Part shown: positions 33,832 to 43,293 of the stretch, in pieces
Layout: each line of letters starts with the position of its first letter
Numbering within the stretch: position 1 is the first letter of the stretch
NCBI GenBank assembly: GCA_024404115.1
Contig: JAKSQM010000003.1
Coordinates: 62,001-126,000, forward strand
Direction: 5' to 3'
Length of the DNA: 64,000 nt
Source of the DNA: Clostridia bacterium
GTDB lineage: Bacteria; Bacillota; Clostridia; Oscillospirales; Acutalibacteraceae
The notes under the pieces: model-generated
Seen by the model: only the letters and a program-made list of their open reading frames with translations
Told to the model about the DNA's origin: nothing
Database searches by the model: none
Program-made: the position numbers and the translations under genes

Positions 33832-34516
33832 TGACAGGCTTGTTACTGTTCTGACTAAAGACTACGGTGTGCTTCGTGCATTCGTCAGAGGGGCGCAAAA
33901 AATCAAAAGCCGTTCCCAGTGCGGAAGTCAGCTTTTTTCCTATTCCAAAATGTCAATCTACCGTGGCAAGGACGCATATGTTATTGATGAAATTCAGCCT
34001 ATAGAGATTTTCTTTGATTTAAGAAATGATATAGGCAATCTTGCCCTTGCGCAGTATTTTTGTGAGCTTCAGTATGAATTAGCTCCGCAGGAAAGTGATG
34101 CGGAGGAGTTTTTGAAGCTCACCTTAAACAGCCTGCATTTTCTTGCAAAAAATAAGCGTAATCCTTTACAGCTTAAATCAATTATGGAACTGAGAACGCT
34201 TTGCCTTGCAGGCTATATGCCAGACCTTATTGCCTGCACAGAATGTGGAAAGTATGAGGATGACCTTATGTATTTCTGCGTTTATGACGGGCATCTTTAT
34301 TGCAGCTCCTGCACGGCAGATGTACCTTGCGAAGAAATACCTGCGGGTGTTGTTTCTGCAATGAGATTTATCTGCTATTCAGAGAAAGAGAAGCTGTTCT
34401 CATTCACTCTTAATGAAGATAATTTCGCTGTGCTTGCGGATGTATGCGAAAAATATCTTTTAGCGCAGACAAACAGAAAATATAAAACTCTTGATTTTTA
34501 CAAGAGTATTACATAA
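33779..34516 (+). CDS. recO: DNA repair protein RecO
   Basis: The product has 245 residues: an N-terminal OB fold (TEGLIIKEHKTSSDDRLVTVLT) and a C-terminal helical domain with a zinc site (CTEC ... CSSC). RecO loads RecA with RecF/RecR. GGGAG precedes the ATG; the start lies inside yqzL. Confidence 0.92.
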   Translation: MRMNTEGLIIKEHKTSSDDRLVTVLTKDYGVLRAFVRGAQKIKSRSQCGSQLFSYSKMSIYRGKDAYVIDEIQPIEIFFDLRNDIGNLALAQYFCELQYELAPQESDAEEFLKLTLNSLHFLAKNKRNPLQLKSIMELRTLCLAGYMPDLIACTECGKYEDDLMYFCVYDGHLYCSSCTADVPCEEIPAGVVSAMRFICYSEKEKLFSFTLNEDNFAVLADVCEKYLLAQTNRKYKTLDFYKSIT

Positions 34517-34529
34517 AGGAATATTAACT

Positions 34530-36917
34530 ATGACGGAAAACAAACATTATTTATCGCTGGAACTTGATAAAGTTCTTTCAATGCTTGCTTCCCATGTTTC
34601 CTGTGAGGATGCACGGATTATGGCACGGGAGCTGAAGCCTGAATCATCTTTGCCATTGGCGCAGGCAATGCTTGACCAGACTAAAGATGCTCATATGCTT
34701 CTTGCCCGTTTTGGTGGGCCTGCTTTCGGCGGACTTGTAAATGTGAATAATGCCCTTTTCAGAGCAGATGCAGGCAGCCTTTTGACTTTCAGAGAGCTGC
34801 TTGACATTGCTGGTGTGCTTCATGTTATCAGAACAATCGTTCAGTGGCGAAGCACCTGCTCTGGTGTTGAAACCTGCCTTGATTCTCTTTTTAATGCGCT
34901 TCAGCCAAACAGATTCCTTGAGGATTCCATAAGAAACGCAATTATTTCAGAGGAAGAGATGGCAGACACTGCATCAAAAACCCTCGGTGATATAAGAAGA
35001 AAAATTCGTTCACAGGAATCTCACGTCAGAGATCAGTTAAGCAAAATCACAAGAAATCCCAATATTTCAAAATATTTGCAGGATAATATAATCACCATGC
35101 GCAACGGCAGATTTGTTGTGCCTGTTAAGGCGGAGCATCGTGGCGAAATCGCAGGCCTTGTGCATGATACTTCCTCCAGCGGTGCAACTGTTTTTGTTGA
35201 GCCGATGAGCGTTGTTGAGGCAAACAATAAAATTAAGCTCCTTAAAAATCAGGAGGCTGACGAAATTGAGCGCATTGTGGCAGAGCTTTCTGCGTCTGCC
35301 GGCTCATTTGCAAAAAGTATTAAAGACAGCTATGAATGTGCCGTTGAATTAAATCTCATTTTTGGTAAGGCACAGCTTGCCTACGCAATGAAAGCCACAC
35401 CGCCTATCCTTAATAACGAGGGTATAATCGACCTGCGCAGAGCAAGGCATCCTCTTATTGACCCCAAAAAGGTTGTGGCGGTTGATATAAAACTTGGCGG
35501 TGAATTTGACACACTTGTTATTACAGGACCCAACACAGGCGGTAAAACCGTATCTATTAAAACTGTGGGACTTCTTTCCCTTATGGCAATGTGCGGTCTT
35601 ATGCTCCCTGTCAATGACCAGAGCCGAATATCTGTTTTTGACCATGTGCTTGCAGATATTGGCGATGAGCAAAGCATTGAGCAGTCCCTTTCCACATTTT
35701 CATCACATATTAAAAATATAATTGATATACTTTCTGTTGCAGACGGTAAAAGCCTTGTGCTTATAGATGAGCTTGGCGCAGGTACGGACCCAATTGAGGG
35801 TGCGGCACTTGCAATTTCTATTCTTGAACAGCTCCGCAGGCAGGGCGCAAAAATCGCCGCAACCACCCATTATGCCGAGCTTAAAGCATACGCTTTGCAG
35901 ACAGAGGGCGTTATCAACGGCAGCTGTGAGTTTGATGTTACAACCCTCAAGCCTACTTATAAGCTCCTTATCGGTGTCCCTGGCAGGTCAAACGCTTTTG
36001 CAATTTCACAGCGTCTTGGTCTTTCACCGCAGATTGTTGAGAACGCAGGCAGGCTGGTTTCTAAAGAAGACAATATGTTTGAGGATGTTGTTGAGCGACT
36101 TGAAGAGAGCCGAAAAGAAATGGAAAGCGAGCGCAAGGAAGCTGAAAAGCTTAAACTTGAAGCTCAGGCAGAGATTGAAAAAGCAAGGGCAATGAAAGAA
36201 GAGATAAAAACTCTTCGTGATAAAGAAATGGAAAAAGCAAAATCCAATGCCCTTAAAATAACAGAGCAGGCGAAGCGTGAAGCTTATGCAATGCTTGACG
36301 AGCTTGAAAGGCTCAAAAAAGAGCAGGCGAAGCAAAAGGATGCGGCAGAGATGGCTCGCCGTGCAAGGGCGGCTATCAAGCGTGGCGTTTCTGCAATTGA
36401 TGCGGCGGCAGACCCTGTTAATGAATATGCCGATGATGAAGATTATGTTCTACCCCGTCCTTTGCAGGTGGGTGATAATGTGCTCCTTGCAGATATTGGC
36501 GGCGAAGCAAGAGTATCTGCTCTTCCTAATAAACAGGGGCTTGTTGAGGTTCAGATGGGCTCTATTAAAACAAGAGTTAAAATTGAAAATCTTCGCCTTG
36601 TTGAAAAGAAAAAGAAGCAGGAAGTTCCTAAATACCGCAACGGCAGCAAGATGGATTCAAGAGCAACAATGTCAGCTGAAACACGCCTTGATTTAAGAGG
36701 AATGACAGTTGACGAATGTCTTTTAACTCTTGACAGATTTATGGATTCCGCTTTGCGTTCAGGATTAAACGAATTTACAATAATCCACGGCAAAGGCACA
36801 GGCAGACTCAGAGCCGCCGTTAAGGAATACCTTAAAAAAAGCCCTTATGTTAAAACTCAGCGTCTTGGCACCTTTGGCGAGGGCGAAGACGGTGTAAGCA
36901 TAGTAACTTTAAAATAA
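34530..36917 (+). CDS. mutS2: Endonuclease MutS2
   Basis: The ATG at 34530 (AAAGG upstream) gives 795 residues. Order of domains: MutS core helices, ABC-type ATPase with Walker A GPNTGGKT and LIDELGAGTDP, a long coiled coil (about residues 510-630), a KOW-like segment and a C-terminal Smr nuclease domain (LDLRGMTVDEC, IIHGKGTGRLR). MutS2 suppresses recombination and also rescues stalled ribosomes in Bacillus. Confidence 0.95.
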   Translation: MTENKHYLSLELDKVLSMLASHVSCEDARIMARELKPESSLPLAQAMLDQTKDAHMLLARFGGPAFGGLVNVNNALFRADAGSLLTFRELLDIAGVLHVIRTIVQWRSTCSGVETCLDSLFNALQPNRFLEDSIRNAIISEEEMADTASKTLGDIRRKIRSQESHVRDQLSKITRNPNISKYLQDNIITMRNGRFVVPVKAEHRGEIAGLVHDTSSSGATVFVEPMSVVEANNKIKLLKNQEADEIERIVAELSASAGSFAKSIKDSYECAVELNLIFGKAQLAYAMKATPPILNNEGIIDLRRARHPLIDPKKVVAVDIKLGGEFDTLVITGPNTGGKTVSIKTVGLLSLMAMCGLMLPVNDQSRISVFDHVLADIGDEQSIEQSLSTFSSHIKNIIDILSVADGKSLVLIDELGAGTDPIEGAALAISILEQLRRQGAKIAATTHYAELKAYALQTEGVINGSCEFDVTTLKPTYKLLIGVPGRSNAFAISQRLGLSPQIVENAGRLVSKEDNMFEDVVERLEESRKEMESERKEAEKLKLEAQAEIEKARAMKEEIKTLRDKEMEKAKSNALKITEQAKREAYAMLDELERLKKEQAKQKDAAEMARRARAAIKRGVSAIDAAADPVNEYADDEDYVLPRPLQVGDNVLLADIGGEARVSALPNKQGLVEVQMGSIKTRVKIENLRLVEKKKKQEVPKYRNGSKMDSRATMSAETRLDLRGMTVDECLLTLDRFMDSALRSGLNEFTIIHGKGTGRLRAAVKEYLKKSPYVKTQRLGTFGEGEDGVSIVTLK

Positions 36918-36928
36918 CGGAGAAAAAT

Positions 36929-38773
36929 ATGATACCCACAGAAGTAGAAAAAATATTGCTGAAAGTTCAGAAGCCGGGCAGATATGTTGGCGGTGAGCTT
37001 AACAGCGTAATGAAAGACAAAAGCAAAGTCGATTTAAGATATGCTTTTTGCTTTCCCGATACATACGAAATAGGAATGTCCCATCTGGGAATGAAAATTC
37101 TTTATTCTGTTGTGAATAAGCGAGATGACGCATGGTGCGAAAGAGTTTTTGCCCCGTGGGTTGATATGGAAGAGCTGATGAGAGAAAAAAACATCCCTCT
37201 TTATGCCCTTGAAAGCGGCGACCCTGTTAAGGATTTTGATATGGTCGGCTTCACTCTTCAATACGAATTAAGCTATTCCAATGTTATCAATATGCTTGAT
37301 TTAGCAGGCATCCCTCTTTATTCAAAGGATAGAGAATCTCTCACCCCTCTTGTTGTGGCTGGCGGTCCCTGCGTTTGCAACAGCGAGCCTGTTGCAGATT
37401 TTATGGATGTTATTATGCTTGGCGAGGGCGAAGAAACAACAAACGAGCTTCTTGATTTATTGAAGCTTCATAAAAAGAAAGGCTCAACAAAGCATGAGTT
37501 CCTCTGCGATGTTGCAAAACTTGAGGGCTTCTATGTTCCCTCTTTTTATGATGTTGAGTATAACGAGGATAACACTGTCAAGAGCGTAACTCCCAAATAC
37601 ACCGCACCCGAAAAGGCAGTTAAAAGAGTTATCAGCGACCTTGACACTGTTCATTACCCCGAAAGCTTCATTGTTCCCTCAATTGAAATTGTTCATGACA
37701 GGGTAACATCAGAAATTTTCAGAGGATGTATCCGTGGCTGTCGATTCTGTCAGGCAGGATTTATCTACAGACCTATAAGAGAAAAAAGTGCCGATGTTGT
37801 TAATGAGCAGAGCAAGAGCCTTTGCAAAACAACAGGCTATGACGAAATTTCTCTCTGCTCTCTCAGCACCAGCGATTATACAGAAATTGAACCGCTTCTT
37901 GATAAAATGCTCAGCTGGACAGTTGATAAAAAAATCAACGTTGCACTGCCGTCATTGAGAGTTGACAATTTCTCAGAGGAGCTTATGCAGAAGCTCACTG
38001 CCGTGCGCAGAAGCGGTCTGACATTTGCACCCGAAGCTGGCACACAGAGATTGAGAGATGCAATAAACAAAAATGTAACCGAAGACGAGGTTATGGAAAC
38101 TGCACGCAAAGCATTTGCAGGCGGATGGACAGGCGTTAAGCTTTATTTTATGATTGGTCTGCCCACCGAAACACTTGATGATGTTGCAGGCATTGCCGAG
38201 CTTGGTCAAAAGGTTGTCAACGAATTTTATAATAACCCCGATAAGCCAAAGGGCAAGGGTGTAACTGTCAATATCAGTGCATCCTCATTTGTGCCTAAGC
38301 CGTTCACTCCTTTCCAGTGGGAAGCGCAGGACACAATGGAGCAGTTAAGCGAAAAGCAGCAGCACCTTATGGCAAGCGTCAGAACAAAGAAAATAAATAT
38401 CAGCACACATTTAACCCCCACCAGCTTCCTTGAGGGTGTGTTCGCAAGGGGCGACAGAAAACTTTCAAAGGTTATGGAGGTTGCATGGAAAAAGGGCTGC
38501 CGTTTTGACGGATGGGATGACCAGTTCCACTTTGATTTGTGGATGGAAGCATTCAAGGAATGTGGCATTGAGCCAGAATTTTATGCAAACAGAAAGCGTG
38601 ATTTCTCAGAGGTTCTTCCGTGGGATCACCTTGATTACGGTGTAAGCAAAAAGTTCCTTATGAAAGAGAACGAAAAGGCTCACAGAAGTGAAACAACGCA
38701 GAATTGCCGTCAGAAATGTGCAGGCTGCGGAGCAAATAAGCTCAACGGAGGTAAATGCCATGCGATGTGTTAG
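36929..38773 (+). CDS. B12-binding-type radical SAM protein (TIGR03960 family)
   Basis: The 614 residues include a cobalamin-binding-like N-terminal domain, a radical SAM cluster CIRGCRFC (Cys267, Cys271, Cys274) and a Cys-rich tail (CRQKCAGCG). The family is widespread in Clostridia, nearly always next to the DUF2344 protein that follows, and is suspected to modify ribosomal or tRNA-linked targets; no reaction is established. It overlaps the next gene by 14 bp. Confidence 0.9.
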   Translation: MIPTEVEKILLKVQKPGRYVGGELNSVMKDKSKVDLRYAFCFPDTYEIGMSHLGMKILYSVVNKRDDAWCERVFAPWVDMEELMREKNIPLYALESGDPVKDFDMVGFTLQYELSYSNVINMLDLAGIPLYSKDRESLTPLVVAGGPCVCNSEPVADFMDVIMLGEGEETTNELLDLLKLHKKKGSTKHEFLCDVAKLEGFYVPSFYDVEYNEDNTVKSVTPKYTAPEKAVKRVISDLDTVHYPESFIVPSIEIVHDRVTSEIFRGCIRGCRFCQAGFIYRPIREKSADVVNEQSKSLCKTTGYDEISLCSLSTSDYTEIEPLLDKMLSWTVDKKINVALPSLRVDNFSEELMQKLTAVRRSGLTFAPEAGTQRLRDAINKNVTEDEVMETARKAFAGGWTGVKLYFMIGLPTETLDDVAGIAELGQKVVNEFYNNPDKPKGKGVTVNISASSFVPKPFTPFQWEAQDTMEQLSEKQQHLMASVRTKKINISTHLTPTSFLEGVFARGDRKLSKVMEVAWKKGCRFDGWDDQFHFDLWMEAFKECGIEPEFYANRKRDFSEVLPWDHLDYGVSKKFLMKENEKAHRSETTQNCRQKCAGCGANKLNGGKCHAMC

Positions 38774-39437
38774 AATCCGTTTCACTAAAACAGGCAGAAT
38801 GATTTATGTTTCACACCTTGATGTGAACAGAATGATGGCAAGAGCCGTTCGCCGTGCCGAGCTTCCTATGTGGTACACTGAGGGCTTCAACCCTCACCCC
38901 TATATCGCATTTGCATTGCCCCTTTCACTGGGTCAGAGCAGTGAGTGCGAATATATGGATATAAGAATTGAATCTGACACCATGACAGATGAAGAGATAA
39001 AAGAAAAATTCTCTGCCGTTATGCCGGAGGGCGCAGAGATAAAATCTGTTACCGCCCCTGTTTATGACATTAACGAAATCTGCGGTGCAAAATATCAGGT
39101 GAAGCTTATTTTTAATTCAGATGATGAAGCAAAGGCTTTCTGCGAAAAGTCAACTGCACTTTTAGACGGTGGTGAGCTTCTTGCAGAGAAAAAGGGCAAA
39201 AAAGGCAGACGCAAGGTCATGAAGCAGGTAAACCTCATTGAGCAGATTTTTGAAAAAGAGGTTGCTCTTGACGGCAGCGAAGTCTTGATGAATCTCACTG
39301 TTGCGGCTGGTAATACAGTCAACCTTAACCCTGCACTTTTGGTTGAAACACTTTCAAAAGAAACAGGTATCTGCCCCGATTTGCAGTATATTGAAAGAAA
39401 AGACCTTATTATTGCAAACGGCGTCAGCTTCAGGTGA
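38760..39437 (+). CDS. Radical SAM-associated DUF2344 protein (TIGR03936 family)
   Basis: The ATG at 38760 (CGGAGG upstream) gives 225 residues. VRIRFTKTGRMIYVSHLDVNRMMARAVRRAELPMWYTEGFNPHP is the DUF2344 signature. In some species it is fused to the radical SAM protein encoded upstream, so the two surely work together. In many Clostridia rng and rplU follow; here rplS does. Confidence 0.9.
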   Translation: MRCVRIRFTKTGRMIYVSHLDVNRMMARAVRRAELPMWYTEGFNPHPYIAFALPLSLGQSSECEYMDIRIESDTMTDEEIKEKFSAVMPEGAEIKSVTAPVYDINEICGAKYQVKLIFNSDDEAKAFCEKSTALLDGGELLAEKKGKKGRRKVMKQVNLIEQIFEKEVALDGSEVLMNLTVAAGNTVNLNPALLVETLSKETGICPDLQYIERKDLIIANGVSFR

Positions 39438-39465
39438 AATTTGACTGAATATTTTCAAAAAACAC

Positions 39466-39494
39466 TTGCATTATCAATATTGTTATGATATAAT
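39466..39494 (+). promoter_or_regulatory. Sigma-A promoter of rplS
   Basis: TTGCAT (39466-39471) and TATAAT (39489-39494) are 17 bp apart. Confidence 0.82.
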
Positions 39495-39500
39495 TATTCA

Positions 39501-39611
39501 GCATTTGTATCCGCTTGGCTTCAAGTGGGGATTTAATGCCCAACATTAAAGCGGTCGGTCCTCTGCCGAGTATTCGGTATGAACGCCTGAAATTTTCGGG
39601 AGGTCTATAAA
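39501..39611 (+). ncRNA. Structured 5' leader of rplS (L19 leader-like)
   Basis: The 110-base leader between promoter and rplS contains a perfect hairpin TTTAATG-cccaa-CATTAAA, a CCGCTTG/CAAGtGG hairpin and a GGTCGG...CCGAGTATTCGG region. Position and structure fit the L19 leader described in Firmicutes, which is thought to mediate feedback by ribosomal protein L19. A covariance-model match has not been tested. Confidence 0.6.
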
Positions 39612-39959
39612 ATGGACGCACTTAAACTCATTTCTCAGGATTCTCTTAAAGAGAACGTATCTGAGGCAATCAAAGTAGGTAACACCGTTAAGGTACAGGT
39701 TAAGATTCGTGAAGGCGAGAGAGAAAGACTTCAGGCATTTGAAGGCATCGTTATCGCCCGCAAAGGTGCAGGTGTTTCCGAAACATTTACCGTTCGCCGT
39801 GTTTCTTATGGCGTAGGTGTTGAAAGAGTATTCCCTGTTCATTCACCTAACGTTGAGTCAGTTGAACTCATCAGAAGCGGTAAGGTTCGCAGAAGTAAGC
39901 TCTACTATCTGCGCGACAGAGTTGGTAAGGCTGCTAAGGTTAAGCAGAAGATCAACTAA
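39612..39959 (+). CDS. rplS: 50S ribosomal protein L19
   Basis: The 115 residues match bL19: [54 protein letters not shown] and the C-terminal [30 protein letters not shown] precedes the ATG. In this genome it stands alone rather than after rimM-trmD. Confidence 0.97.
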   Translation: MDALKLISQDSLKENVSEAIKVGNTVKVQVKIREGERERLQAFEGIVIARKGAGVSETFTVRRVSYGVGVERVFPVHSPNVESVELIRSGKVRRSKLYYLRDRVGKAAKVKQKIN

Positions 39960-39998
39960 TCAAAAAGAGCGTAAGGTACGCCGAAGTCGTACCGGTGG

Positions 39999-40033
39999 GG
40001 GTATGCGGAGCGTAAATCTGCATACCCTTTTTT
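39999..40033 (+). terminator. Rho-independent terminator of rplS
   Basis: GGGTATGC/GCATACCC (39999-40006 with 40020-40027) is followed by TTTTTT. A smaller hairpin GGTACG/CGTACC (39975-39993) precedes it. Confidence 0.88.
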
Positions 40034-40060
40034 CATAAAAGTTAAACGGAGGAATCTGTT

Positions 40061-40681
40061 TTGTATAATTTCAGAAAATCCGAAAGTAATGTAATAAAAT
40101 ATTATCCAGGTGGTCTGACGCAGAAGCAGGCTGAAACCAAGCGCAAGCACTGGTTCCAGACATTTGATGCCGCAGGCTCAGTTGTTATGGCTCTTATTAT
40201 AATTCTGCTGTGCTTCACCTTCCTTTTCAGAGCGGTCAATGTTGTGGGTCGCTCAATGGTGCCAACCCTTAACGATAAGGACTGGCTTCTTGTTTCATCT
40301 TCAAAATCATATGAGCGTGGGGATATTATCATCATCACTCAGCCAAACGATGTGCATGAGCCTCTTGTTAAAAGAGTTATTGCCACTGGCGGCGAAACAA
40401 TTGACATTGATTTTGAAACTCACGAGGTTCGTGTAAACGGCGAACTGCTTGAAGAGGACTACATAAAAGAGCCTACCGCTCTTCATTATGATGTTCAGTT
40501 CCCTTACCATGTTCCAGAGGGATGCGTTTTCGCCATGGGCGATAACAGAAACGATTCTCTTGACAGCCGTTCATCAAGAATAGGACCTATTGACGAAAGA
40601 TACATATTAGGTAAGGCTGTTTACAGAGTATTGCCGTTTAACAACATCCGTAAGTTTGACACATCAGATTTATATAATTGA
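40061..40681 (+). CDS. lepB: Type I signal peptidase, first of two
   Basis: The start is a TTG at 40061 with CGGAGG eight bases upstream; no ATG is nearby. The product has 206 residues, one membrane helix (about 38-56), catalytic Ser65 in GRSMVPTL and Lys104 in VKRVIATGG, and the C-terminal GDNRNDSLDSR box. It removes signal peptides from secreted proteins at the outer membrane face. Confidence 0.93.
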   Translation: MYNFRKSESNVIKYYPGGLTQKQAETKRKHWFQTFDAAGSVVMALIIILLCFTFLFRAVNVVGRSMVPTLNDKDWLLVSSSKSYERGDIIIITQPNDVHEPLVKRVIATGGETIDIDFETHEVRVNGELLEEDYIKEPTALHYDVQFPYHVPEGCVFAMGDNRNDSLDSRSSRIGPIDERYILGKAVYRVLPFNNIRKFDTSDLYN

Positions 40682-40695
40682 TTGAAGGTTTTGCT

Positions 40696-41286
40696 ATGAG
40701 CGAATTAGAAGAAATCAAAATAGAATCAACTGAAGAAAAAAAGGAAGATAAAAAGAAGTCAGAAAAAAGTCTGCCTTTTGGTTATGATGCAGTGGGTGTT
40801 ATCTGCTCCGCTGTTATAGCAATTATGCTCCTTTTCACATTCATTTTCCGCTTCGTGGGTGTTGTTGGTGAATCAATGCAGCCAACACTTTACAATAACG
40901 ATTGGCTTATTGTTTCTGCCGCAAAGCAGCATTATGAATATGGCGATATTGTTATCAGCACTCAGCCCAATATGTTCAACGAACCTATTGTAAAAAGAGT
41001 TATTGCAACAGGTGGGCAGACAGTGAAGATTGACTTCGTAACAGGCGAGGTTTATGTTGACGGCGTTCTTCTTCATGAGGATTACATAGCTGGCAACACT
41101 ACAGATTCTTTAGGCTTCTCTGGCGAGGTTACAGTGCCTGAGGGTAAGCTTTTTGTTATGGGAGATAACCGTGAGCATTCAACAGACAGCCGTTCAGATG
41201 CTATCGGACTTCTTGACGAAAGATATATTATCGGCAAGGCTATTGCAAGAGTTTTCCCCACAGACAGCTTCAAAATTTTTAAATAA
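40696..41286 (+). CDS. lepB: Type I signal peptidase, second of two
   Basis: With the ATG at 40696 (GAAGGT upstream) the product has 196 residues; a TTG six codons before is possible. A Lys/Glu-rich cytoplasmic tail precedes one helix (33-55). Catalytic Ser60 is in GESMQPTL and Lys100 in VKRVIATGG; GDNREHSTDSR follows. Paralogous to the preceding gene and in the same operon. Confidence 0.93.
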   Translation: MSELEEIKIESTEEKKEDKKKSEKSLPFGYDAVGVICSAVIAIMLLFTFIFRFVGVVGESMQPTLYNNDWLIVSAAKQHYEYGDIVISTQPNMFNEPIVKRVIATGGQTVKIDFVTGEVYVDGVLLHEDYIAGNTTDSLGFSGEVTVPEGKLFVMGDNREHSTDSRSDAIGLLDERYIIGKAIARVFPTDSFKIFK

Positions 41287-41295
41287 ACAAATTTC

Positions 41296-41321
41296 AAGGG
41301 AGCTTTTTGCTCCCTTTATTT
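41296..41321 (+). terminator. Rho-independent terminator after the lepB pair
   Basis: AAGGGAGC/GCTCCCTT (41296-41303 with 41309-41316) with a five-base loop and a T-rich tail; only 14 bp before the next ATG, so read-through is likely. Confidence 0.75.
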
Positions 41322-41335
41322 AAAGGATTATAGAT

Positions 41336-42217
41336 ATGGGTACAGATTTTCAGAAACAGACCGTTCAGTGGTTTCCCGGTCATATGGCAAAAACAAGAAG
41401 GCTTATTAAAGAGAGTCTTTCAATGGTTGATGCCGTTACAGAGCTGCTTGATGCAAGAATCCCCCTCAGCAGCAGGAACCCTGAAATTGAGCAGATAACC
41501 GCAGGCAAACCAAGGATTATTCTGCTTAATAAATGCGATGTGGCAGACGAAGCCGCAACAGCTAAATGGATTAAATATTTTGCAGATAACGGCTCTTTTG
41601 CTATCCCTGTTGATTGCAGGTCTGGCAAGGGTCTTAACGCTTATCGCCCACTTGTTAAAGAGGTTCTTAAAGAAAAAATCCGTGCCAACACAGAAAAAGG
41701 CATGGCAGGCAAAGCTTTAAGAGTGATGGTTGTTGGCATCCCAAACACGGGCAAATCATCTTTTATCAACAAAATGGCAGGCAAAAACCGTGCGCAGGTG
41801 GCAGATAAACCAGGTGTAACAAGACATAACCAGTGGTTCAATATCGGCAACGGCATTGAGCTTCTTGACACCCCTGGTGTTTTGTGGCCAAAATTTGATG
41901 ACCCCAAGGTAGGGGACAGGCTTGCATTTATCGGCTCTGTTAAAGACACTATTCTTGACAGTGAAACAATGGCAGTGCGTCTGCTTGAGGTGCTTAAAGG
42001 CGAGTATGCAGACAGACTTTCAGAGCGTTACAAGCTTAAAAATATTGATTTTGAAAATATTGAGAGCTATGAGCTTCTTGAAGCTATCGGCAGAAAAAGG
42101 GGAATGCTCATAAGCGGAGGAGAGATAGACACCGAAAGAGCGTCTGTTATGCTCCTTGATGAATACCGTGCAGGTAAATTAGGCAAAATCACCATGGAAT
42201 TTCCGGGGGATAAATAA
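41336..42217 (+). CDS. rbgA: Ribosome biogenesis GTPase YlqF/RbgA
   Basis: The 293 residues show the circularly permuted order of G motifs: LLNKCD first, then GIPNTGKSS and DTPG. The N-terminus VQWFPGHMAKTRR is typical. RbgA acts in late 50S assembly. The order rbgA-rnhB-yraN is conserved in Firmicutes. Confidence 0.95.
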   Translation: MGTDFQKQTVQWFPGHMAKTRRLIKESLSMVDAVTELLDARIPLSSRNPEIEQITAGKPRIILLNKCDVADEAATAKWIKYFADNGSFAIPVDCRSGKGLNAYRPLVKEVLKEKIRANTEKGMAGKALRVMVVGIPNTGKSSFINKMAGKNRAQVADKPGVTRHNQWFNIGNGIELLDTPGVLWPKFDDPKVGDRLAFIGSVKDTILDSETMAVRLLEVLKGEYADRLSERYKLKNIDFENIESYELLEAIGRKRGMLISGGEIDTERASVMLLDEYRAGKLGKITMEFPGDK

Positions 42218-42844
42218 ATGAAAAAACAGGAAGTTTTTGTTGACTGGCATAAATTTGAAAATGAAGCAAGAGAGATGGGCTATAAAATCATCTGCGGTGT
42301 TGACGAAGCTGGCAGAGGACCCCTTGCAGGTCCCGTTTGTGCTGCCGCTGTTATTCTGCCCCCCAACCATAATATTGAGGGTCTGAACGATTCAAAAAAG
42401 CTCACCGAAAAAAAGCGTGAGGCTCTTTATGATGTTATAAAAAATGAAGCCGTTGCATATTCAATTGCCATGGCAAGCGAGAAAGAGATTGATGAAATCA
42501 ACATTTTGCAGGCAACATACCTTGCAATGAGAAGAGCGGTTTCAACTCTTTCTGTTGAGCCCGATTTTGTGCTGGTTGACGGCAACAGAGATCCCATTTT
42601 AGGCATCGACACAAAAACTGTTGTAAAGGGCGATGCACTTTCTGCGTCAATTGCCGCCGCCTCTGTCCTTGCCAAGGTTACGAGGGATAGATATATGCTT
42701 GAAATCAGCGAAAAATATCCCGAATATCAGTTTCCAAAGCATAAAGGTTATGGCACAAAGCTCCATTATGAAATGCTGGAAAAATACGGCATAAGTGATA
42801 TTCACAGACGAACATTTCTTAAAAAGCTGACAGGTGAAAAATAA
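42218..42844 (+). CDS. rnhB: Ribonuclease HII
   Basis: The 208 residues contain GVDEAGRGPLAGPV with the catalytic DE pair, LNDSKKL and the GYGTKLHYEML motif. It cleaves RNA in RNA-DNA hybrids and single ribonucleotides in DNA. It starts directly after the rbgA stop. Confidence 0.96.
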   Translation: MKKQEVFVDWHKFENEAREMGYKIICGVDEAGRGPLAGPVCAAAVILPPNHNIEGLNDSKKLTEKKREALYDVIKNEAVAYSIAMASEKEIDEINILQATYLAMRRAVSTLSVEPDFVLVDGNRDPILGIDTKTVVKGDALSASIAAASVLAKVTRDRYMLEISEKYPEYQFPKHKGYGTKLHYEMLEKYGISDIHRRTFLKKLTGEK

Positions 42845-43197
42845 TGTATGTCAATAAATCAGGTTTGTGGGGCGAGGTCTTTGCCGCTCGGTATCTGAGA
42901 GATAATTTATACACAATCATCTCTGCAAACTATAAATGCCGAATGGGCGAGATTGATATTATCGCCGAAAAGGATGGCGTTACATCCTTTATTGAGGTTA
43001 AAACAAGAAACGAAAACCCCATTGCAAACCCTGCCGAAAGTGTTGATTTTCAAAAGCAGAGGAAGCTCACCGCCGCCGCACAGGTTTATATGAGAGAAGT
43101 GAAGCAGGAGCTTAACTCCCGATTTGATGTTATTGAAGTAACGCTTGACAGTAAATATAACCTTGTGAAAATAAATCACATAAAAAACGCATTTTAG
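42844..43197 (+). CDS. yraN: YraN/UPF0102 nuclease-fold protein
   Basis: The 117 residues match UPF0102: GLWGEVFAARYL, MGEIDIIAEKDG and FIEVKTRN form an Endonuclease-like core (E-x-D-ExK). Biological role unclear. Starts as TAATG, overlapping the rnhB stop by one base. Confidence 0.92.
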   Translation: MYVNKSGLWGEVFAARYLRDNLYTIISANYKCRMGEIDIIAEKDGVTSFIEVKTRNENPIANPAESVDFQKQRKLTAAAQVYMREVKQELNSRFDVIEVTLDSKYNLVKINHIKNAF

Positions 43198-43199
43198 GC

Positions 43200-43228
43200 T
43201 TTAAATCGGCTTTAAAGTGTGATATTAT
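43200..43228 (+). promoter_or_regulatory. Possible promoter of thrC
   Basis: TGATATTAT (TATTAT at 43223-43228) gives an extended -10 with TTTAAA 17 bp upstream. The 65-base leader shows no clear T-box or riboswitch. Confidence 0.45.
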
Positions 43229-43293
43229 ACAACGGAATTGTCAAAAGACATTTTCCAAGGGAAATAAATTTAATATATTAAAGGAGAATTGAA

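Noticed and set aside
43229-43293. T-box or riboswitch before thrC
   Set aside because: The leader is about 65 bases, too short for a T-box, and shows no antiterminator or terminator.
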